Shown: positions 1 to 10,569 of the stretch, piece by piece
Layout of the letters: the number at the start of each line of letters is the position of its first letter
Numbering within the stretch: position 1 is the stretch's first letter
From: Lycorma delicatula
Lineage: Eukaryota > Arthropoda > Insecta > Hemiptera > Fulgoridae
Direction of reading: 5' to 3'
Assembly (NCBI RefSeq): GCF_047948215.1
Contig: NC_134456.1
Location: 77,614,515 to 77,678,514 of the forward strand
DNA: 64,000 nucleotides
Made by a program: the position numbers and the translations under genes
Notes under the pieces: model-generated
The model's input: only the letters and a program-made list of their open reading frames with translations
Database searches by the model: none
Told to the model about the DNA's origin: nothing

Positions 1-95
1 ACATGCAACCCAACCATTGTCGTATTGAAGATTTTCTTAACTTTAAGGTGGACATTTTTTTATACCCTCCTTAGCACTAGTGAAAAATTTTTTTT
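1..95 (+). repeat. Rep-B fragment (3' portion)
   Basis: The first 95 bases match, in reverse complement, the stretch around 54765-54880. Both carry the run CATTGTCGTATTGAA, then CTTAACTTTAAGGTGGA, then a (T)AGCAC-AGTGAAA end. This is a truncated copy of the family called Rep-B here (longest copy near 36885-38350). The start of the element lies outside the window. Function unknown; no coding capacity seen. Confidence 0.65.
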
Positions 96-99
96 CAAG

Positions 100-256
100 T
101 TTTATTTTTGTTAATTTAATTATGTTGATTTATTAAAATTGTTAACCTCTGATTGTTGAAAACGTTTTACATTAAATAATAATTCAATAATAACAATAAA
201 AAAAAAAAGAAAAATAATCAGAAGTGAATTAAAATTTTATGTACTTTTCATTTTTG
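100..256 (+). repeat. Rep-A 3' end fragment
   Basis: This AT-rich piece carries the TTGATTTATTA, TTAACCTCTGATTGT, AATAATTCAATAATAACAAT and GAAGT-AATT-AAATTTTA blocks that form the 3' third of Rep-A (compare 2850-2990 and 47865-48000). It abuts an inverted Rep-A copy at 257, so two copies meet tail to tail. Confidence 0.6.
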
Positions 257-945
257 ACTTCCTTGTCAGTATATTAAATTACATGTGCACATTTTTTTTA
301 AATGAAAAGTTATAAAATTTTATTTCATTAAACTTCCCATATTTTTTTCATATTTATTATTATTATTATTATTTATTGTAAAACATTTTTACAATCGGAG
401 GTTAATAATTAATTATTAATAAATCAGTAAACTGAAATTAAAAAAAAGAACCTTAAGAAAGGAGATGAAGTCGGATTGGAACCGATGTACCTTCCCCATT
501 AAGAGCCAAACATTTCATTAACATTTTATTTGGCTATAACTCTAGAACCAAAGAAAATAAGTTCAGCTTATGATGTATCGTTGAAAAGTTCTCAATGAGG
601 GCTTATTAGTGGAGTTAAGAAAAACACCAAAATCCAAATGTTTTGGATTTTGTGCTTTTTGGACACTTTTTTCTAAAGTTTCCAATCATCCAATGGTTCA
701 AGTCGATTGCAATCAAAAGGGGAGGTGCACAATTGGATATTTTACAAAAGTCCTAAATTCAAAATTTCAACATTCTACGCCTAATCGTTTTTGAGTTATG
801 CGTGTTACATACACACATACGTACGTACAGACGTCTAGCCGAAAATACTCAGAATGGATTTAGGGATGGTCAAATGGAAATTTCCATTGAAATCTGAAAA
901 CCGAAATTTTTCGTGATCACAATACTTCCTTTACTTCGTACGAGG
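257..945 (-). repeat. Rep-A interspersed repeat, near full length
   Basis: Inverted copy of the Rep-A family. On the minus strand it runs from a degraded ACTTCCTTTACTTCGTACGAGG terminus (near 926-945), through the ACGTACGTAC-rich block, the TTTTTGGATTTTGG block, the GGTTCCAGAGTTATAGCC block and the GGTTCGAATC-like box (here mutated, near 472-484), to GACTTCCTTG at 256-266. The 61-codon frame at 609-794 lies inside this repeat; the corresponding stretches of other copies are broken in that frame, so it is not a gene. Confidence 0.8.
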
Positions 946-1096
946 ATGTAAACATTGAGATTTATAAATCACAATTAATTATTGTAATTGGTTTCAAATT
1001 ATTTTTATTGGTAATCGATCCCTGGTTATTGAATTCACTGCTGTAACAATTCAATTTCCCAGATCTTGAAGAGTAGTAGCAGGCTTAATTGGTAAG

Positions 1097-1388
1097 CCCA
1101 CCGGGTTGGTGTAGTGGTTAACTTGTCATCGCAAATCAGCTATTTCAAAGCATAGAGTTCTAAGTTTCAAATCCTAGCAAAGGCAAGAATAATTTTTTTA
1201 CGGATTTGAATGCTAGATAGTGGATACCAGTGTTCGTTGGTGGTTGGGATTCAATTAACCATGCATCTCAGGAATGGTCGACCTGAGATTGTACAAGACT
1301 ACACTTCATTTACATTGATACATATCATACTCATTCATCCTTTGAAATAATACCGTACGATAGTTCCGGAGGCTATAGAGAAAAAATA
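1097..1388 (+). mobile_element. tRNA-derived SINE (SINE-1), copy 1
   Basis: The copy begins CCCACCGGGTTGGTGTAGTGG, a tRNA-like head whose TGGTCTAGTGG block is a good RNA polymerase III A-box. A B-box-like stretch follows ~60 bases on, degraded here to GTTTCAAATCC. The body has the family's CGGATTTGAAT, GGATACCAGTGTTC, TGGTTGGGATTCAATTAACC and TGTACAAGACTACACTTCATTTACA blocks. It ends in CCGGAGGCTA plus an A-rich tail. No clear target-site duplication was found. Confidence 0.85.
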
Positions 1389-1411
1389 TAATAACCCTGA
1401 AGTAAAAGGTT

Positions 1412-1423
1412 ACACACACACAC

Positions 1424-1471
<48 letters not shown>
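1412..1471. repeat. (AC)n(AT)n(TG)n palindromic microsatellite
   Basis: Thirteen bases of alternating AC, about 17 of AT and about 30 of TG follow one another without a break. Because AC and TG are complementary, the tract is a near-perfect inverted repeat that can extrude as a cruciform. Confidence 0.9.
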
Positions 1472-1473
<2 letters not shown>

Positions 1474-1923
1474 TTGTTGTTATTTATATAACATATATAT
1501 AACAACAATAATTATTACATTCGGTATTAAAAAATTAAAAAGATAAAATATTTCATTTAACAGAAAATTAAGTTCGATATTAAAAATGCCTGTCGTGTAA
1601 AAATAAAATTTATAAAAAAATAGGAATAATACTCGTGTAATGACACGCTTATAATTAATTATAATATGGAAAACATGTTTAAATTTAATAAAATTATATT
1701 ATAATACAATACGAATAGGAAAGGGCGGCTTACACTTTAATATAACGCATCACTCACTTTATATTTAAATGACTTGATAATAATGACGTGAAATTTAATA
1801 ATTAAAAGTCTGATACTTACTCTAATGTAAACGAAGTCATGGTTTTAAAAGGACTTAATTCAAAATCAGTAACAGATCTTTAATAATTAAAAAAAATTAT
1901 TGTTTTTATTTTGATGAAAAATA

Positions 1924-1927
<4 letters not shown>

Positions 1928-1959
<32 letters not shown>
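1928..1959. repeat. (TA)n microsatellite
   Basis: Sixteen uninterrupted TA units in AT-rich spacer. The stretch 1475-2070 otherwise shows no gene or recognisable repeat. Confidence 0.9.
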
Positions 1960-1964
<5 letters not shown>

Positions 1965-2078
1965 CATATAAATATATTTCAAAAGAATTAATTATCCGAT
2001 TTTAAGGGGTTGTGAATTGGTAAAATTCCCCAAATTACAAAATAGTTTATTTCATTATATCTTTGTACAATCTAATGT

Positions 2079-2222
2079 TTTAGGTAGATTTCTTAAGAAA
2101 GCCCAGATCCCAAAACCACCGGCAGTTCAAAAGGATATATCTATATATTTTTTTTCACTTTCTGCCGAAATGGTGCCGAAAGGAATTGTTTTGTATTTAC
2201 ATTCAAAGAAAATCCATGTTCC
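2079..2222 (+). repeat. Rep-B copy with internal deletion
   Basis: It starts TTTTAGGTAGATTTCTTAAGAAAGC, matching the Rep-B left end at 36880 and (inverted) 55540. It goes directly to CAGATCCCAAAACCACC, a TA-rich run and TTTCACTTTCT, then jumps to the right-end block GTGCCGAAAGGAATT seen at 38344 and (inverted) 54768. The middle ~1 kb is therefore missing. A 69-codon ORF over this copy is incidental. Confidence 0.65.
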
Positions 2223-2370
2223 CTAATCGGTTACTGAAATATATTGGCAAGCAAGAAAATGCTAAAAAAACCGTTAAAAAATAATTAGCAATAATTAAGA
2301 TTGTTTGAAAATTGAAATATTCGATAAATAGAAATCGAAAATCACTAATATTAGATTTATAAAATTAGTT

Positions 2371-3041
2371 ACTTCCTTGAACGAATTAAAGGAAGAATTG
2401 TGATCGCGAAAAAGTTCAGTTTTCAGATTTCAACGGAAATATCCATTATGACCATCCATGAATCCATTTAGGTTTGCTTCAGTGTGACGTCTGTATATAC
2501 GTATTTTGCATAACTCAAAAACGATTAGCAGTAGGATGTTGAAATATTGGATCTAAGACTGTTGTAACGTCTAATTATACACCTCCCCTTTTGATTGCAA
2601 TCGACTGAACCAAAAGTGTCCAAAAAAGCCCATAATAAAAAAAATTGGATTTTGGAGTTTTTGTTAAGTGCACTAATAAGCTCTCATTGAGAGCTTTTCA
2701 ACGATATATTATATTATTTTAATTGATTCCAGAGTTACTGCCAAAAAAAATTTAATTAATGAAATGTTTGGATCATACAAGGGGAAGGCACATCGATTCA
2801 AATCAGACTTCATCTCCTATTTTTTAATATTTTTTTAAATTTAAATGAATTGATTTATTAATAATTATTCACCTCTGATTGTAAAATTTTTTTACGATAA
2901 ATAATTCAATAATGACAATAAAAAAAAAGAAAAAATATCATAAGTTATTAATGAAATAAAATTTTACGTAAATTTCATTTAAAAAAAATGTGTATATGTA
3001 ATTTAATTGGCGTATAAGGAAGTCATCTGATGGCATCAGAT
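2371..3041 (+). repeat. Rep-A interspersed repeat, full length
   Basis: This copy has both ends: ACTTCCTTGAACG at 2371 and CGTATAAGGAAGT at 3011-3023. They are imperfect 13-bp inverted termini (consensus ACTTCCTTGTACG and CGTACAAGGAAGT), followed by a short GATGGCATCAGAT extension. Inside, in order: a CGTCTGTATATACGTA block, CATAACTCAAAAACGATTAGC, CACCTCCCCTTTTGATTGCAA, a TTGGATTTTGG block, TTGATTCCAGAGTTA, then CACATCGATTCAAATCAGAC, the tRNA B-box-like element. No protein is encoded. Autonomous partner unknown. Confidence 0.85.
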
Positions 3042-3277
3042 TTTTTTTTATATTAAATCTGGATTTTTTAAAAAATTATTTTCCAATAATCGAAAATAGA
3101 CATTAACAAATTTAAGGGAGAAGATTAATGACATACATCAAAGCCGATAAAATTTAAATCAATTATTAAATGCTATATGTTACGCAGAGAATAAATTAGC
3201 AATTAACTATATTACTGTATGCAGTAATATATACTAGGTTCCTTTATTGAATGAAATCTATATAATTAATTCACTTA

Positions 3278-3282
<5 letters not shown>

Positions 3283-3334
<52 letters not shown>
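3283..3334. repeat. (TA)n microsatellite
   Basis: About 26 consecutive TA units. The surrounding 3045-3870 is AT-rich spacer in which I see no gene or repeat family. Confidence 0.9.
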
Positions 3335-3336
<2 letters not shown>

Positions 3337-4269
3337 CATACTAATTATGTGTAATATTAATTAATTCTATTTAAATAAATATATATTAAGCGTATATAAT
3401 AGATATATATAAATAGATTTAAATACATGTATAAAAAACCTATTTTTTACAATTTTGGTTTGTATTGTGCAGATTTTTTATTCTTTTTTTAATTTAAAAT
3501 AAAATAAACATTCTACTTCAGTTTATTTTTTATATGTGCTCCTTCCATTCTTTTTCCTTTATTTAAAATTTTAAGCGTGCTATATGACAAATAATTGTGT
3601 TCATATTTCTTGAAATATTAATTTTGTCATTACAATACCATAAAATTAACATTCCTGAAAACAAAACTTTTTAGAGATTTTTTACCGTCAATAAAAAAAT
3701 ATAGTGTAACATGATAAGAACAAAATATTAAAAAAAAAAAAAGAAAACGTTTTCTGTGCAGTTATACGAACTTATGGGAAATTAAATAAAAGTAACATAA
3801 AAGTGATGTTCTACAAACTATGAAGTTTAGTAGGACGTTTTTTTATGTATTTCAAACGATTCAACTAAAAGACCTTACCGAGTGTATCTCGAAATTCTAT
3901 CTGGATTTTTATAACCTATTTTACTCGTGAAAATAATGGAAAAGTTCATATAAATACATGTCATAAAGGTAGAACATACGTTTAAGTATCTTTGCAAGTT
4001 ACAGCTGGTGAAACATTTTGCTTGGATGTCAGCTACCCCAGTGAAATGAGAACGTACTGAAATTATAGGAAGTTAATAAAGGAACAGAATTAGTAACTTC
4101 TTATGGTTTTCGAACTGAAAAATCGAATAAATTAGTTCACAGAACCGTAACTTCAGTAGTTTTCTGTAAGTTGCATTTAGTATATCAGCTACTGTGAACT
4201 GTACTGTTGTTAGCGAAGGTTTTCTGTGAATTTTAGTTCAAACGTGATCGGCTTGCCATTGAAGTAATA

Positions 4270-4434
4270 ATGTTGTATTTATTTACAACAGAAGAATACG
4301 CTGATATGCTATTCATTTTGGGTGTGTGTATTGGTAATGCTTCAGCTGTTGCAGTAGGATATGAAATACAAGCGAACGTACGTTTTACGAATCGTAAGAT
4401 TTCAGCAACCCCGGTGAAATCCTACGATTCGTAA
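4270..4434 (+). pseudogene. N-terminal fragment of a mariner-like transposase (DUF4817-type)
   Basis: The 54-codon frame opens MLYLFTTEEYADMLFILG and continues with VCIGNASAVAVGYE. This fits the pattern 'F-x-x-x-E-x-x-D-M-x-x-x-x-G-x-x-x-x-N-A' at the start of many insect mariner-like transposases. The usual RxxPNRxxP continuation is lost. The frame instead runs into the two arms of a 29-bp perfect inverted repeat and stops. It is too short to encode the DDD catalytic domain. Its retained start codon and lack of internal stops suggest the deletion is fairly recent or the frame is short by chance. Confidence 0.5.
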
Positions 4435-4451
4435 AACGTACGTTCGCTTGT
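4368..4451. other. 36-bp-stem hairpin (perfect inverted repeat)
   Basis: Arms 4368-4396 and 4423-4451 are 29-bp perfect reverse complements (left arm begins ACAAGCGAACGTACG). Inside them 4398-4404 (GATTTCA) pairs with 4415-4421 (TGAAATC). The total is 36 paired bases with one mismatch and a 10-base loop. A diverged second copy of the loop segment follows at 4476-4505, flanked by GATTTCACTC (4468) and GAGTGAAATC (4512). Confidence 0.9.
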
Positions 4452-4649
4452 TCGCTTTGTTCACTGAGATTTCACTCAGATTTCAGCAACCGCGGTGAAA
4501 TCCTACGATGCGTGAGTGAAATCTTTCACTAGATGTAACTCTCAAGTGAAGTATTTTAGCACATATATGCACTTTTTCCATTATTTTCACGAGTAAAATA
4601 CGTTACGAAAGTCCCGGGAGAATTTCCTGATACACTCTGTATATCGGCT

Positions 4650-5350
4650 ATTTAAAAACGGAAAACAATATAAAGATTGTCATTTTTAACGACATAGGAA
4701 CAATTATTTCAATGATTTTTTTTTAATCTGTAGTTCTGTAATTTTTTTGGTGGTACGGTTGTAAATTGTTTAACATACCTTATTGCAAGAGTTTTTAAAA
4801 GCAATATTACAGTTCTCCGTAGATATTTTGAAAATATTTTTCTTTTTCGTCATCATTGCTTGGTGCTAGATGTAGATGATTACCGTGTATGAAAATTGAA
4901 AGAATTTTCTCAAAAATATCGTAAGGGAAAACTTGAAAGTAAAAATAGAAAATATATTTTCGTATTCCATAGAATCTTAATTCATATTTTGTAACAATGT
5001 ACGCCGTTTGTTTGCATTCCTTTTTTTTAACCTAATCAAGTAGAAAGTTTTTCAGTTATATAATATTCACGAATGGCTTTTTTTTATACAAGCGTTGTTT
5101 ACCACTATTTATATTTTATGTAAAAATAGCTCTGAAAATATTAAATAAAATAAACCAGTTAAACTTTTCCAATTATATATTTATATATTTAATTTTAATT
5201 ATTTAATTCAACTATGAATTAAAGAAAAGTAGTATAATTCGTTAGTAGTCGTTAAACTATATTGCTAATACCTATCACTCGTAATTTAAAGAGAAAGAAA
5301 AATAATTATTTATTTTTAGGGTGATTTTTAAAGCCGATTTTATTTAGAAA
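4650..5350. other. AT-rich spacer, nothing recognised
   Basis: No long frame, repeat-family match or structured element was found. There are homopolymer T and A runs only. Confidence 0.5.
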
Positions 5351-5360
5351 AAATGTCTAA

Positions 5361-6352
5361 TCTCACTACTATATAAATAGACAATGTCTTTTTCGTTTGT
5401 TCTCGATAACCGCAAAAACTACTGAACTAATTATTACGAAATTGCTTTCTTTTGACCCCCAGAATGTTTACCACAGCACAAACGTCACCATTCTTCTTAT
5501 TGTATAAATCATAAACAAAAAAAAATTACGCAGATCTGCACAAAAAGACCGACTGTTCCGTAATTTAATTTGTTTGTAATATTTTTTTGCAATTTGGTTT
5601 AATATTAGTAACAGTAGATACCACAGATAAAGAAACGTCAACGTTCCAACTTGCACCATCATAATGAACCACGCTCAGATTTTTGTCGACCTTAAATTGA
5701 GCGTGTCAACCTTAATATTTCAGTAAATTTCTGAAATATTAATAATTAAATATCAATCTTCAATGAAATTGATCTTAGTAGTTTTGGAGATTTTCGAGTC
5801 ACAAAATTTTATAGATTGCTTTTTTATATAAGGATACTCCAATATTAAGTGAATGATATTTTCGTACACGTCATACCAAAAAACGTAAAGAAAATTCATT
5901 TTTAAACCTTGCGACCGAAAATAATAACGTACTTTTCTGCAAAAAGTTGATAAAAACTATAAATAAATAACAAATATCTTCCAGTAAATTTAATATCATT
6001 GCCTATATCGATAAATATTTATATTGATCATTGTTTATGTCAATATCGACTTCTTCAAACGGTTATTATATGATTTATTAAATTTAATGTCATTCGCTAT
6101 AAAATGTAAATTTGTTTTACTATCGTAAATTTGTAAAAACAAATTAATTTGCTAATAAAATTGAAGGAAACGACGACCATTTTACGTATTTAAAAACTAA
6201 GAATTTTTTATTTATAAATTAATCAATTGTATCCGGAAAGCTGTGAGTAGCAAAATTTCTGACGGCAAGAGCCATACATAATTATTAAGAAAAAAACTAT
6301 TTCCAATTTTTGAAGTTTTATACCAATATAGCGCGAGTGAAGCGGCGACGTA
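5361..6352 (+). mobile_element. non-autonomous Helitron-like element
   Basis: The left end is A|TCTCACTACTATATAAATAGAC, a TC start followed by CGTTTGTTCTCGATAACC and AAAAACTACTGAACT. It resembles insect Helitron 5' ends, which open with TC and insert between A and T. The right end has a GC-rich GCGCGAGTGAAGCGGCGACGTAG at about 6330-6352, like a Helitron 3' hairpin and CTRR terminus but imperfect. The interior 5460-6090 is related to 11345-11560. The minus-strand frames 5468-5662 and 6223-6447 have no recognisable domain. Termini are inferred by eye. Confidence 0.45.
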
Positions 6353-7425
6353 GATGTTAATATATCCTCACAAGAAATGTACATCGTTTTAAATCTAAAT
6401 TTTAAGAAAATAAGGAAAAATAACGATACTCTCCTTTTAATACTCATATATCTTATTATTTATTTTACTAATCTCTAATCTTTAAATTGAAATCTAGAGT
6501 TTTAGCAAATCGCTGAAATATTAATAAGTATAAACGTTTTCCCGTTTCAGTTCGGTTGGTTTAAAATAATTTCAACTAAATAATGAAATGTAATTTATTC
6601 TGTGTAAAATACACGACTTTTGAGTGGATTATTCTTAATCAAATTATTTTGAAAGAAATAACAAATTTAAATCAGTAATACATCAGTAGATAAAATTTTG
6701 TGGAAAAAATATAAGAGAAATATAAAACCGAAATTATGTTAATATAATAATATCTAAAGTAAATGTACATTTATTATATTGTACTGTATGTGCAATACGT
6801 ACATTTATTTTAATGTACTGTGTATACATTATGTACATAAAAAAAAAAATGTACTGTATGTACCGTTACACTTAGATGTCGCATTGAAGACGAGTTACAG
6901 AAGGTTTAAGCATACAAGTGAATGAATTAAGTTCAATCATGCTGATTTTGCAAACACTTAACCTATTCATAAAGGAGCGATTCCAATTAAAAACAAGGAT
7001 TTTTATTGTGTAGAATAAATTTTGTAAATTGTATCTTTAGATACCAAGCAAATACGATATAATATTTCTCATAAGTATTATTATTGATATTATTTTTTTT
7101 TCTGTTAGTTATAATTAAAATTATTTACTGTCTTTTTATAAATAAGGAATAAATCTAAGATTATCTTTTTATTAAATTTTGTCCTCATTATAATAATGTA
7201 TTTATAAAAAAATGAATATCTTGAAAAATATTTTAATTATAAATTTAAATATACCAAATTATTACAGATGTTATTTCTCTCTATACATCATTCAAATGGT
7301 TACGTTAGTGATGTAAAGATCTTGTTGTTGCCTTTGTTTAGCAAATAAAAAAAACTACAGACTACAGTTTTCAGTCACTATATTTTTGTGATAGAACTAA
7401 TAAATGAATTTTGTAAAGTATAAAA
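6353..7425. other. AT-rich spacer, nothing recognised
   Basis: Local GTACATTTATT/AATGTACTGTATGT reiterations occur near 6760-6870. No coding region or known repeat was identified. Confidence 0.5.
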
Positions 7426-7500
7426 TGTAACAGGAATTCGAACCCAAATTTTTGTAGAGGAAATGCTAGCATTGTTTGATACGGCCATAATAGTTTTGGC
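7426..7500 (-). other. tRNA-like B-box segment (possible SINE relic)
   Basis: On the minus strand the segment reads TTATGGCCGTATCAAAC and, about 45 bases later, GGGTTCGAATTCCTG, a textbook B-box (GGTTCGANTCC). The A-box is weak and no cloverleaf is convincing, so a decayed tRNA-derived SINE head is likelier than a tRNA gene. Only one copy is seen here. Confidence 0.3.
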
Positions 7501-8330
7501 GATTGATCAGCCTGAATAATAGAAATGGAAACCTACAGATGTGCATTTTGCGGTAGGTTTTTCTCGTTTATAATTCGGTAAGGTTTAATTTAATCGAATA
7601 AAATATTTCAGTGTAGAAATAATTCTAAAATTGTATCTTAGGATGTAAACTGTATCTTATTTTCATCAGAAAATATAAAACCCATAGATAAGAGAAATCT
7701 TATTTAAACAGAATGGAAGTTATATTTTTAAAAAAATAATTGATATCAATAATATAAAACTTTTTAATCGGGAATCAACAAGAGAACTATGAAAAGTAGA
7801 ATAAAATTAACGGCGTGAATTTTATAGATCTTGTAAATATAAAAAGTTAGAATGAAATCAAATTTTAAGTAAAATCAAACTGATCTGAAGGACAAAAATT
7901 AATTACAATCTGCTTAAAAATAATGTGTACATAATAAAGACAAGTTGAAAAAAGGCAAGTTCTGATTCAGAAAAGCGTCGTGATATAGGAATTTAACTTA
8001 TTCCCGACGCGTATCAAGGTATAAATAGAATAAGTGGAAATATATTTAAAATAAAAATAAAAATTAAGTTAATGTTCTCATTTTTCGGTTGAAATAAAAA
8101 ATTATCTAAAATAAAAATTCCATGTTCATAGTAATAGCGTGCAAGTAATCGATTACCTTAAGAAGACGTATTCAGAATGAAAATACTCGTAAACACAAGA
8201 GAAAAAAAATGAGCTTGACAAAAAGTAGAATAATGAAAAATTAATTATTAGATAGGAGGATACATATATAAAAACTTAAATGAACTTAATTGTTTAAGTT
8301 GTAAGGTTATAAGGATTCATTCATAGTGTT
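7501..8330. other. AT-rich spacer, nothing recognised
   Basis: No reading frame of note and no match to the repeat families found elsewhere in the window. Confidence 0.5.
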
Positions 8331-9280
8331 CTACCATTAGGACAGGTCCTGTCACAGCTGCTGCTCTCCACCTTTGCTCTATCCTTCGCTAACCTCTTTG
8401 TCCGCATGTTTTTCCTTTTCCATAATCCTAACCGTTATTTGAGATCGCTTCCTTTCCTTCCACTTACCAAACATTCTATCGCTTCTACTAATAAACACCT
8501 TTATTCTCATAAAATGTCCTAGCCAGTTCCTTTTTCTAAATTCAGTCACATTTAACTTTTTCCTCTTCTCTGCGATTTTCCCTAATACTTTTTCATTTGT
8601 TACATGGTCTTAGCATGTGATATTTATCATTCTGCGCCATACCTACATCTCAAAAGCCTCAATTCGTTTTCTGTTTGCGTTTATCATTGTTCACGTTTCA
8701 GCTCCATAGAGCATCACATCCCACATAAAACATTTCGGATTAATCTCTTTCTTATCACTAAATCTAACTTCCCACACAGCAGTCTTCCCTTCATATTAAA
8801 TACCTGCTTACATCTTGATATTCTTGTGCTTACTTCTTGATATTCTTGTTTTAATTTCTACTGTACAAGTCAGATCATCAATTATAAAGCTCCCCAAGTA
8901 CTGAAATTTCTTCACTATTCTTTTTTTTCAAAATGTCTTTATTCACTCTTTTCCACCTAATACCATATATTTTGTCTTCTGTTTGTTTATCCTCATACCG
9001 TGACATTTGCAACCTTCATTTAAGATATCAAGCATTTCATTTAGTTTACTTGGATTCTCTGCCAGTATCACCATGTCATCAGCAAAATATATACATTCTA
9101 TTCTTCCTTTCCTTGATCTTTATTCCTCTTTTCCCATTCAGACAACTTGTAATTATTTCTTCCAGATATATACTAAACAGTGCTGGTGGGTGACATGCTG
9201 TATCCCTGCCTCACTACCCTTGCAATCCCTATTCTTCCTGTCATTTTGTCCCCTACCCTCACAAATGATGAATGAACTAA
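8330..9280 (-). pseudogene. RTE-like LINE reverse transcriptase, C-terminal half, decayed
   Basis: Reading the minus strand from 9240 gives, across shifting frames, GIAR-VVRQGYSMSP (the RT block R-G-V-R-Q-G-C-x-x-S-P), then a stretch ending ECIYFADDMVILAENPSK. This holds the catalytic F-A-D-D motif at about 9073-9093. Further on come MRINKQKTKYM, a 'N-F-Q-Y-L-G-S-x-I' block, 'A-L-W-S-x-x-x-x-x-N' and near 8640-8520 'F-E-M-W-x-x-R-R-M', 'W-L-D-x-V-x-N' and RNWLGHFMR. Motif order is as in insect RTE/BovB-like endonuclease-RT proteins. The endonuclease and the RT N-terminus are absent. Numerous stops and frameshifts make it a pseudogene. The plus-strand frames here (8604-9297) are its antisense shadows. 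Confidence 0.85.
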
Positions 9281-9560
9281 TTAGTTACCAAGATTAAATT
9301 GTTACAAGTACGAATAGGTTTCACAAAAAAAAAATTCTACTAGTATCAAATACTGACGTAAAAATTAAAATGTAAGAATTTTCAAGAAAAAACCAAAAAT
9401 GTTGGAGAATATTGGGTTATAGATGTACTGATAAAACGAAATGAAGAGATATCGAAATGAAAATATCGGAAGACAAAATTTATAGTAAAGTTTTGTGAAG
9501 AGAGAATTGGGTGTTTTGCATTATAAGAAGGAATCCAGATTTTAGTTAATTTATTAAGAA

Positions 9561-9852
9561 CCAACCGGGTTGATCTAGTGGTGAACGCATCTTCCCAAAT
9601 CAGCTGATTTGGAAGTCGAGAGTTTCAGCGTTCAAGTCCTAATAAAGTCAGTAATTTTTACACGGATTTGAATACTAGATCGTGGATACCTGTGTTCTTT
9701 GCTGGTTGGGTTTCAATTAAGCACACATTTCAGGAATGGTCGAACTGAGACTGTACAAGACTACACTTCATTTACACTCATACATATCATCCTCTGAAGC
9801 ATTATTTGAACGGTAATTTCCGGAGGCTAAACAGGAAAAAGAAAAGAAAAAA
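9561..9852 (+). mobile_element. SINE-1, copy 2
   Basis: It is complete from CCAACCGGGTTGATCTAGTGG (A-box) through CAGCTGATTTGGAAGTCGAGAG and GTTCAAGTCC (B-box) to CCGGAGGCTAAACAGG plus an A-rich tail. Target duplication not evident. Confidence 0.9.
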
Positions 9853-9854
9853 TG

Positions 9855-10560
9855 TTAATTTAATAAGAGAAATTTTTAGAAGATAAAAACTGTAAAGGAA
9901 ATAAGTGACTGGTTTATGTATAAGACGTGTGGAGAATGTAGGATGTAATAATTAAGTTGAGGTTAAAAGATTACCACTGAACAGATAAAAATGAAGCAAA
10001 CCGTCGAAGTTACAGCGTATAAATAATTAAATAACAGTCATTAATTAATTATAAAATAAAATTATGGTGATATAAGTAATAAAACCTCCAAGACATAAAA
10101 TATAAAATGTATGCATAACAATGTTTTTTTAAACGTTTTACGACCTACTTTTTTATCATATTCTAATAAAAATTTGAACAAAATGTAAAAAAATAAATCT
10201 TGCTGCATAACAAATATATGTTATGCAGTATTTATACAGTGAGCGAGATGAATATAAAATTTGTTGCTCTAGTTATTCTACCAGTGTTACCAAATAGTAC
10301 AGAACGATGTTACCAACTACTGTTCTAATAAAAGAAAATTTTATACTTTTGCATTTTATTATACTCGTATATGTGATGAATATTTGCATACTAATAGATA
10401 TGAGTAGAATAATTTCTATTAAAGACATATGTTATATAACAGGGCGTTTTAAAATCTTTTTATGTTAATTTTTAATAACAATTCCCTAATGATAACATGG
10501 AGAAGATTTTAGAAAATATTTTACATGTAAATTGTTTATAACTTCTGTTTTGATGTTTTA
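9855..10560. other. AT-rich spacer, nothing recognised
   Basis: No gene, RNA or repeat family identified. The SINE tail is followed by unique-looking AT-rich DNA. Confidence 0.5.
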
Positions 10561-10569
10561 TTAAATATT

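Larger units (their letters stand above)
3875..4643 (+). mobile_element. internally deleted mariner-type element with long TIRs
   Basis: The ends are inverted copies. The left arm (3880-3955) has GAGTGTATCT, GAAATTCT and ATTTTACTCGTGAAAATAATGG. The right arm (4571-4637) carries the same blocks in reverse complement, about 75 bp per arm. Internally lies a 54-codon frame (4270-4434) resembling the N-terminal helix-turn-helix region (DUF4817 type) of mariner-like transposases. The catalytic part is missing, so this is a non-autonomous derivative about 770 bp long. A very strong hairpin (4368-4451) sits inside. Assignment to mariner rests on the N-terminal residue pattern only. Confidence 0.6.

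Noticed and set aside
609..794. 61-codon frame, with related frames at 33386-33673 and 47581-47766
   Set aside because: All lie in Rep-A. Frames are not conserved between copies, so this is repeat DNA, not a gene family.
1097..1170. SINE heads as functional tRNA genes
   Set aside because: The A-box and B-box fit, but acceptor-stem and anticodon-stem pairing is missing and the same head recurs with a 300-bp body.
8604..9297. Three overlapping plus-strand frames of 78-96 codons
   Set aside because: They are antisense to the RTE-like reverse transcriptase motifs on the minus strand.
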